From assembly GCF_003217475.1 (NCBI RefSeq), contig NZ_QJSP01000007.1:248001-312000 (forward strand): a DNA stretch of 64,000 nt, in the 5' to 3' direction. How positions within the stretch are numbered: position 1 is the first letter of the stretch; every line of letters begins with the position of its first letter. Of this stretch, positions 58,453 through 64,000 are shown one piece after another. The notes below the pieces were generated by a model that was given only the letters and a program-made list of their open reading frames with translations, had not been told where the DNA came from and did no database searches. This DNA is from Williamsia limnetica (GTDB lineage: Bacteria; Actinomycetota; Actinomycetes; Mycobacteriales; Mycobacteriaceae). The position numbers and the translations under genes are program-made.

Positions 58453-60597
58453 CTATCGCGCCACGGGGTCGCGCGGCAGACCGAGCAGGCGTTCGGCGAT
58501 GGTGTTGCGCATGATTTCCGACGTGCCACCGGCGATGGTCAGACAACGCGCGAAAAGGTACGCGTAGGTCAGCTCCGGGGTATCCCCCGTGACCGCCGCG
58601 GTACCGGCCAGATCGATACCGAGCTCGGTAATACGCTGCGAATGCTCCGCTTTGACCAATTTCGTCACGTTGGCCTCCGGTCCAGGACCGGCGCCGATCA
58701 CCGCGCGAGCAGCCTGCCGGAGATTGAGCAGACGGAGTGTGTGAGCCTCGGCAATCATCTCGCCGACGCGGTGCTCGCCGTCAGATGAGCCGGTCTCATC
58801 GAGCAACTTCACCAACTCTGCGGTACCGAATGCGATGGAACCGCTACCGCCACCGATGGATACGCGTTCGTTGCCCAGGGTCGCGCGGGCGACCTTCCAG
58901 CCCTCGCCCACTCCCCCGACCACATCGGAGTCGGGCACGAACACATCGTCGAAAAACACCTCGTTGAACAGCGCATCACCGGTGATCTCACGCAATGGGC
59001 GGATCTGGACACCCTCGGACGAGAGGTCGATCGCCATCATCGACACTCCCGCATGCTTCGATGCATCAGGATCGGTCCGCACGGTTGCCAGACCCCACTG
59101 ACATTCGAGTGCCACACTGGTCCAGACTTTTTGACCGGTCACGCGCCAGCCCCCGTCCACCTTCTTCCCGACGGTCCGGACGGCGGCGGCATCCGACCCG
59201 GCGCCGGGTTCGCTGAACAATTGGCACCATTGGTCCCGCCCGCGGAGCACAGGCTCGATCCAGCGGTTGCGCTGATCATGCGAACCCACCTGCGCGATGG
59301 TCAGATTGACCCAGCCTGTGATTCCCAGGTCGGGCAGGTCGATGCCCTCGAATTCTTCCTCGATGACCAACTGCTCCATGGCCCCGGCCTCGCGTCCCCA
59401 GGGCTTACGCCAGTGCGGGACAAGATATCCGCTGTCGACGAGGTGGTCACGGCGTTCCGCCTCCGACAGGGGCCGTACGGCGTCCGCTTCGGCGCGCGCG
59501 GCGGCCCTGAATGCCTCGGCTTCCTCGGGGAGCTCGAAGGACGCACCCTGTGCCTGTCCGGCCCGGTAGGCGGCGACGATGTCGGACAGCGGATCAATAT
59601 CGTCGGACAGGATGGCGGCGACCGTGGTCGCGCGCCGCAGGTACAGGTGCGCGTCGTGCTCCCAGGTGAAGCCGATGCCACCGTGCAGCTGGATGTTCAT
59701 CCGTGCGTTCTTGAGTTGTGTCGGGCCCGCGTAGGAGGCCGCGACAGCCGCGGCGAACCAGGTTCCGTCGATGTCGTTCGCGCGAGCGGCATCCCATGTG
59801 CTCGCAATGGTCGCCTCGGTGGCGATGAGCATGTTGGCGCAATGATGTTTGACCGCCTGGAATGAACCGATGGTCCGCCCGAACTGTTCGCGAACCTTCG
59901 CGTACTCGGTCGCCATCTCCAGACATGCCAATGCACCGCCGATGGCCTCGGCCGACGCGAGAATCCGCAAGATGCTTCGGCTCGAACGCGCTGCGCCGCC
60001 AAGGATTCGATGGGCCGGGGCCGCGACGCCGGCACACGAGACAGTGCCGAGACCACGCGTGGTGTCGAGAGCCTTCGCGGCGGTGACCTCCACTCCTGCG
60101 GTGTCCTTGTCGAGGACGACGATATCGTCGCCGAGCGCGAGAACCAGCACGTCGGCCTCTGGCGCTGACAGGACGGCGCGCACCTGGCCGCTGATCAAAC
60201 CGTCGGCGTCCAGCGTCAATCCAGCGGACAGCCCGACGCCGCCGACCGCGGATCCATCGCCGAGACCCTCGAGGAGTGCCGACTTGAGGCCGGCGTCGCC
60301 CGCATGCGCGATGACAGCCGATGCGACGACTGTCGCCAGAAACGGACCGGGAGCAAGCTCGTGACCCAGCGCTTCGAGCACGACGGTGAGCTCCGCGATG
60401 CCGTAGCCCGAGCCGCCGTATTCCTCCGGGAGATGCAGGCCCAGCCAGCCGAGGTCTGCCGTGCTCGACCAGAATTTGGCTAGGTCGGCCGATCCATCGA
60501 GGGAATCACGCGCAGCACCGCGGACATCGTGGCGCTGCAGATGGCCGGCGGCGGCATCGGCCAGCTCGATGTGTTCGGAGGATATGGCAAGCGCCAT
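58453..60597 (-). CDS. Double acyl-CoA dehydrogenase, FadE34-like fusion
   Basis: A 714-residue protein made of two acyl-CoA dehydrogenase domains. Residues 1 to about 350 match the short partner type (LGLHLPEEYGGSGYGIAELT, YAKVREQFGRTIGSFQAVKH, IQLHGGIGFTWEHDAHLYLR); residues about 360-714 match the FAD-binding type (QLFSEPGAGSDAAAVRTVGK, GQKVWTSVALECQW, IAGGTSEIMRNTIAERLLGL). FadE34 of M. tuberculosis has the same architecture and length and oxidises sterol side-chain CoA esters. The ATG at 60597 follows AAAGGTGG. The separate genes at 25558 and 26747 are the split form of the same pair. Confidence 0.9.
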   Translation of the reverse strand: MALAISSEHIELADAAAGHLQRHDVRGAARDSLDGSADLAKFWSSTADLGWLGLHLPEEYGGSGYGIAELTVVLEALGHELAPGPFLATVVASAVIAHAGDAGLKSALLEGLGDGSAVGGVGLSAGLTLDADGLISGQVRAVLSAPEADVLVLALGDDIVVLDKDTAGVEVTAAKALDTTRGLGTVSCAGVAAPAHRILGGAARSSRSILRILASAEAIGGALACLEMATEYAKVREQFGRTIGSFQAVKHHCANMLIATEATIASTWDAARANDIDGTWFAAAVAASYAGPTQLKNARMNIQLHGGIGFTWEHDAHLYLRRATTVAAILSDDIDPLSDIVAAYRAGQAQGASFELPEEAEAFRAAARAEADAVRPLSEAERRDHLVDSGYLVPHWRKPWGREAGAMEQLVIEEEFEGIDLPDLGITGWVNLTIAQVGSHDQRNRWIEPVLRGRDQWCQLFSEPGAGSDAAAVRTVGKKVDGGWRVTGQKVWTSVALECQWGLATVRTDPDASKHAGVSMMAIDLSSEGVQIRPLREITGDALFNEVFFDDVFVPDSDVVGGVGEGWKVARATLGNERVSIGGGSGSIAFGTAELVKLLDETGSSDGEHRVGEMIAEAHTLRLLNLRQAARAVIGAGPGPEANVTKLVKAEHSQRITELGIDLAGTAAVTGDTPELTYAYLFARCLTIAGGTSEIMRNTIAERLLGLPRDPVAR

Positions 60598-60649
60598 CTC
60601 GGCCACCTTTCGATTGCGAACTCGTTCTAGGTCTGTCGGCATACGCAAC

Positions 60650-60664
60650 TGACCCTAGATGTCA
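60650..60664. promoter_or_regulatory. Operator variant upstream of the FadE34-like gene
   Basis: TGACC-CTAGA-TGTCA on the plus strand, TGACA-N5-GGTCA on the minus strand, 53 nt upstream of the fused acyl-CoA dehydrogenase start. The remaining 215 bases to the ligase start at 60880 hold another half-site, GACAATGTGTC at about 60801-60811, but no gene. Confidence 0.5.
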
Positions 60665-60879
60665 GATGAAGGATATTCAAGGTTCAGTCCCAGACGGCTT
60701 TGGGAACCGCCCCAGACACCGTCTGGCAAAGATTGATACGTGCTGAACTGCACAAACAAACCCATGTGAAGCCACAGAAAACCGATTCGTCCAACTCGTA
60801 GACAATGTGTCAGATGATCTACTATGGTTTCAGCCAGGAGTGACCCACGTCATTCACATGAGAGATTTGGAAGTCTTGT

Positions 60880-62391
60880 ATGAGCATCTCGCTGATCTTG
60901 GACATGGCGATGTCGGGCAACCCCGACCAGAAGGCCATCACGGTCGATGGAACCTCGCTGACCTACGCCGAGTTCGGCGGGCTGGTCGCCGGTGCCGCAA
61001 CCGTCATCGCGAAGGCCGACGCCAAGAACGTTGTCTTCTTGGGCAACTCCGGACTGGAACTCCCGGTGCTGTTGTTCGCCGCCGCCCATGCGGGTGTGCC
61101 CTTCGTTCCGGTCAATTACCGGTTGGCCACCGCACAGCTCGAACAGTTGATCGCACGCACGGAATCACCGCTGATCATTGCCGACCCCAGATACGTGTCC
61201 GAGCTGTCGTCCTTCCCCGGTGTGATGACGACCGACGAGTTCGCGACCGCCGCGCGTGCTGCCGCGGCCGATCCGCTGCCGGCCGCGATGGTCGATCCGG
61301 ATGACCCGGCCATCGTTCTGTTCACCAGCGGAACAACGTCCGCGCCCAAGGGCGTGATCCTCCGGCACAGCCACCTGCTCAGCTATGTGATGGGCACCGT
61401 CGAATACGGTTCGGCGGCGGAGTCGGACGGCGCGCTGATCAGCGTTCCGCCGTACCACATTGCGGGTATGGGAACGATTCTGACGAACGTCTACGCCGGG
61501 CGCCGCATGATCTACCTGCCGCAGTTCGATGCGCGGGCCTGGGTGGAACTGGTGCGCCGCGAAGGTGCGACGTCGGCGATGGTCGTGCCGACGATGCTGG
61601 ACCGTATCGTCGACGTCCTGGCCGGCGAGCAAGCGGATGTCCCCAGCCTGAAATCACTGTCGTACGGCGGTGCGCGGATGCCGCGTCCCACCCTCGAAGC
61701 GGCTTTGCGTGCCTTCCCAGGTGCCGGTTTCGTCAACGCCTACGGTCTGACCGAGACCAGTTCGACCATCGCACTTCTCGGGCCCGACGATCACCGGGCC
61801 GCCCTCGAGAGCGACGTCCCGTCCGTCCAGGCCCGCCTCGGATCGATCGGACGCCCGGTGCCCGGCATCGAGATCCAGCTACGGAGCGCCGACGGCATCC
61901 CGGCTGCATCTGGCGAGCAGGGTGAACTGTGGGTCCGCGGACCGCAGGTGTCCGGCGAGTACATGGGTGCCGGTTCCGTCCTCGACGCCGAGGGCTGGTT
62001 TCCCACCAAGGACCTCGCGTACACCGATGACGAGGGGTTCCTGTTCATCGTCGGTCGGAACGACGACACCATCATCCGCGGCGGTGAGAACATCGCGCCC
62101 GCCGAGATCGAAGACGTCCTGGTGAATCATCCACTGGTTCGCTCGGTGGTCGTTGTCGGTGTGCCCGATGATCATTGGGGCGAGGCCATTGTCGCCGCCG
62201 TGGTCGTCGAGCCGGCGGCGAACCCCGACCCCGAAGAGCTGCGCACCTATGTTCGTGAACGCCTCCGGGGCTCGCGCACACCGGATCGCATCGTGTTTCT
62301 CGACGATCTCCCGACAACCGCGACGGGAAAGATCCTGCGCAAGAAGGTCGTGGCAGACATCGTCGAGCCATCGGCGGCATCCCGCACGTAG
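60880..62391 (+). CDS. AMP-forming acyl-CoA ligase
   Basis: A 503-residue ANL ligase: LFTSGTTSAPKGVILRH, VPPYHIAGMG, NAYGLTETSSTI, TKDLAYTD, RGGENIAPAEIEDVL and the catalytic Lys in TTATGKILRKK. It begins a plus-strand operon with a small protein, a racemase and an enoyl-CoA hydratase, which together suggest activation and alpha-oxidation-independent processing of a methyl-branched acid. The substrate is unknown. Confidence 0.88.
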   Translation: MSISLILDMAMSGNPDQKAITVDGTSLTYAEFGGLVAGAATVIAKADAKNVVFLGNSGLELPVLLFAAAHAGVPFVPVNYRLATAQLEQLIARTESPLIIADPRYVSELSSFPGVMTTDEFATAARAAAADPLPAAMVDPDDPAIVLFTSGTTSAPKGVILRHSHLLSYVMGTVEYGSAAESDGALISVPPYHIAGMGTILTNVYAGRRMIYLPQFDARAWVELVRREGATSAMVVPTMLDRIVDVLAGEQADVPSLKSLSYGGARMPRPTLEAALRAFPGAGFVNAYGLTETSSTIALLGPDDHRAALESDVPSVQARLGSIGRPVPGIEIQLRSADGIPAASGEQGELWVRGPQVSGEYMGAGSVLDAEGWFPTKDLAYTDDEGFLFIVGRNDDTIIRGGENIAPAEIEDVLVNHPLVRSVVVVGVPDDHWGEAIVAAVVVEPAANPDPEELRTYVRERLRGSRTPDRIVFLDDLPTTATGKILRKKVVADIVEPSAASRT

Positions 62392-62438
62392 TAGCGGACC
62401 GAACTGTTGAAGTAACAAACCAGAACAAAGGAGACACC

Positions 62439-62744
62439 GTGTTGAAAACCGGAAGTCGTCTGCAGAGCCAGGTGTGCGGTACGCAGGTCATCGTCATCAA
62501 AGCCACGACAGCCGATTCAGAACTCGATTGCGGCGGCCAGCCCATGGTCGATGTGGCACAGGCGCCGTCGTCCGGACTGACCCCGGCGGCCGGGTTGGAC
62601 GGTGGAACGCAGATCGGTAAGCGTTACGTCGACGCCGCCGACACCGTCGAAATCCTCGTCACCAAGTCGGGTGCCGGGAGTCTGTCACTCGGCGGCACGC
62701 CACTGGACATCAAGAGCGCCAAGCCACTTCCCTCCAGTGACTGA
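62439..62744 (+). CDS. Small conserved protein between ligase and racemase genes
   Basis: A 101-residue protein starting GTG TTG after AAAGGAG. It has [20 protein letters not shown] and ELDCGGQPM, with two cysteines about 20 residues apart, then a Gly/Thr-rich middle and the strands [20 protein letters not shown]. It looks like a small beta-rich domain, possibly metal- or nucleotide-binding; I do not recognise the family by function. It overlaps the racemase start by 8 nt, so it is translated with its neighbours. Confidence 0.65.
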   Translation: MLKTGSRLQSQVCGTQVIVIKATTADSELDCGGQPMVDVAQAPSSGLTPAAGLDGGTQIGKRYVDAADTVEILVTKSGAGSLSLGGTPLDIKSAKPLPSSD

Positions 62745-63837
62745 TCGCAGCATTCCTGCCGGCGGTCCGCTCGCCGGAATCCGCGTGCTCGAACTCGCGG
62801 GCGTCGGTCCCGGTCCCCACGCCGCCATGGTGCTGGGAGACCTGGGTGCCGATGTCGTGCGGGTTCAGCGACGTGGTGGACTCCCGACACCCGGGACGCC
62901 GTCGAGCGCCGGCCTTCGCAATCGGACGATCGTGGAGGCCGACCTCAAGAACCCTGATGACCTGGTGGAAATGAAACGGCTTGTGCAACAAGCCGACATC
63001 TTGATCGAAGGATTTCGCCCGGGTGTGACGGAGCGGGTCGGCCTCGGTCCTGACGATGTCACCGCCCTCAATCCCCGGCTCATCTACGGTCGTATGACCG
63101 GCTGGGGCCAGACCGGACCCCGAGCAATGGAGGCGGGTCACGACCTCAATTACATCGGGCTGACCGGACTGTTGCACGCCGTGGGGCGACCGGGTGAACG
63201 CCCGGTGCCGCCACTGAACCTGTTCGGCGACTTCGGTGGCGGCTCGATGTTCCTGGTGATCGGTCTGATCTCCGCGCTCGTCGAGCGCCAGACGTCCGGG
63301 CGCGGACAAGTCGTGGATGCGGCGATCGTGAACGGCACTCCGGCTCTGGGCCATCTGTTGTGGTCCATGCGCGGATCCGGCCGGTGGTCTGATGATCGTG
63401 GTGAGAACGTCTTCGACGGGTCCGCGCCGTTCTACGACACCTACGAATGCTCCGACGGCAAGTACGTTGCGGTCGGAGCCTTGGAGCCCCAGTTCTTTTC
63501 GACGCTGCTCGACACTCTCGGTGTCGATCCCGCCGAGGTGGGCGCTCAGCGCGATCCGGAGAACTACCCGCGAATGCGCAAACTCTTCACCGAGCGCTTC
63601 GGCTCTGCGCCCAGGCACCATTGGGCAGCTGTCTTCGCCGGAGTCGATGCCTGCGTCACCCCGGTGCTCACCTTTGCCGAGGCCGAAGCCGATCCGCAGC
63701 TCATTGCCCGTGACGTGTTCACGACCATCGACGGAGTCACCCAGCCCGCACCGGCGCCCTCGTTCTCCCGCACTCCGTCCTCGACTCCGGCGCCACCACC
63801 GCGACACGCGGTCGCGGCCTCCGACATCTGGGCTTGA
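62737..63837 (+). CDS. Alpha-methylacyl-CoA racemase-like family III CoA-transferase
   Basis: A 366-residue protein of the CaiB family, in the branch of alpha-methylacyl-CoA racemases. It starts [20 protein letters not shown] and has the racemase-type segment [20 protein letters not shown], with the catalytic Asp at about residue 136, and [16 protein letters not shown]-like sequence (here [16 protein letters not shown]). Racemases of this type interconvert 2-methylacyl-CoA epimers and also 2-arylpropionyl-CoA. GTG start overlapping the small gene. The C-terminus is Pro-rich and ends ASDIWA. Confidence 0.86.
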   Translation: MTDRSIPAGGPLAGIRVLELAGVGPGPHAAMVLGDLGADVVRVQRRGGLPTPGTPSSAGLRNRTIVEADLKNPDDLVEMKRLVQQADILIEGFRPGVTERVGLGPDDVTALNPRLIYGRMTGWGQTGPRAMEAGHDLNYIGLTGLLHAVGRPGERPVPPLNLFGDFGGGSMFLVIGLISALVERQTSGRGQVVDAAIVNGTPALGHLLWSMRGSGRWSDDRGENVFDGSAPFYDTYECSDGKYVAVGALEPQFFSTLLDTLGVDPAEVGAQRDPENYPRMRKLFTERFGSAPRHHWAAVFAGVDACVTPVLTFAEAEADPQLIARDVFTTIDGVTQPAPAPSFSRTPSSTPAPPPRHAVAASDIWA

Positions 63838-63876
63838 CGATCAGCATTGCCAAACAACAACTTCTAAGGAATCGAC

Positions 63877-64000
63877 ATGACCGAAACACTCGAAGCCCCC
63901 GCTCTCATCGAGCGCCGCGGACACGTCATGCTCATCACCCTCAATCGTCCGCAAGCGCGTAACGCCGTCAACGCCGAGATGTGCATCGTTGTCGGCGATG
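63877..64000 (+). CDS. Enoyl-CoA hydratase/isomerase (C-terminus beyond window edge)
   Basis: The first 41 codons of a crotonase-family protein: TETLEAPALIERRGHVMLIT then LNRPQARNAVNAEM, the typical first strands and helix. The rest is outside the window. ATG with TAAGGA upstream, 39 nt after the racemase stop, same operon. Confidence 0.8.
   Translation, partial: MTETLEAPALIERRGHVMLITLNRPQARNAVNAEMCIVVGD

Noticed and set aside
1-64000. Recent mobile element or integrative island
   Set aside because: There is no integrase, transposase, tRNA-adjacent repeat or abrupt composition change that I can see. Gene decay near 1-4800 and at 37474 is point-like and not linked to an insertion.

Overview
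The window is high-GC DNA with tightly packed genes, frequent GTG starts and 4-nt ATGA/GTGA overlaps. It carries F420-dependent luciferase-like enzymes, mycofactocin-type dehydrogenases, a FadE34-like double acyl-CoA dehydrogenase, a tandem-TetR regulator of the Mce3R type and many acyl-CoA genes. Together these point to a lipid-metabolising actinobacterium of the Mycobacteriales (Gordonia, Rhodococcus or Mycolicibacterium-like); the genus cannot be fixed from the sequence alone. I see no tRNA or rRNA gene, transposase, integrase or CRISPR array.

Layout. 1-4800: a two-gene minus-strand operon cut by the window edge, a frameshifted thioesterase, a CoA-transferase with a DoxX membrane protein, and a decayed stretch holding the remains of an F420:NADPH reductase. 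4818-7954: mycofactocin-type SDR and aldehyde dehydrogenase, divergent from a TetR regulator. 8122-22718: a 14.6-kb minus-strand operon of fourteen genes. It begins with a small protein, a cysteine-less thiolase, a DUF35 protein, the two subunits of a Rieske dioxygenase and an acyl-CoA ligase, and continues with a ligase/enoyl-CoA hydratase fusion, aldehyde dehydrogenase, thiolase, flavin reductase, acyl-CoA dehydrogenase, F420 enzyme, thioesterase and SDR. 22965-31403: the divergent plus-strand run with meta-cleavage-product hydrolase, hydratase and aldolase, then a split acyl-CoA dehydrogenase, thiolase, ligase, a tyrosine-phosphatase-like protein and a ferredoxin. 32476-37237: kinase-like APH protein, SDR, acyl-CoA dehydrogenase, TetR, quinone-oxidoreductase-like protein. 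37309-41646: P450, PaaG-like isomerase, DUF35, SDR, and an enoyl-CoA hydratase with an in-frame stop. 41793-53932: isochorismatase-like protein, amidohydrolase group, SDR, secreted hydrolase, thiolase/DUF35 pair, second CoA-transferase, and a NDMA-type alcohol dehydrogenase/aldehyde dehydrogenase/F420 enzyme group. 54020-64000: second APH protein, MaoC pair, tandem TetR, SDR, fused acyl-CoA dehydrogenase, ligase, alpha-methylacyl-CoA racemase, and a truncated enoyl-CoA hydratase.

How it may work together. The set Rieske alpha/beta + Ltp2-like thiolase + DUF35 + acyl-CoA ligase has the same composition as the ibuprofen (ipfABDEF) system. There an aryl-alkanoate is activated to its CoA thioester, the substituted ring carbon is dioxygenated, and the side chain is cleaved off to leave a catechol. 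The divergent hydrolase-hydratase-aldolase genes are the lower meta-cleavage pathway that such a catechol would enter, although no extradiol dioxygenase is in the window. The remaining dehydrogenases, hydratases, thiolases, CoA-transferases and racemase fit beta-oxidation and CoA-shuttling of branched or cyclic side chains. The substrate is unknown. A recurrent palindrome, TGACA-N4-TGTCA and close variants, lies in front of at least seven transcription units and over the start codon of the tandem-TetR gene, which suggests that much of the island is one regulon.
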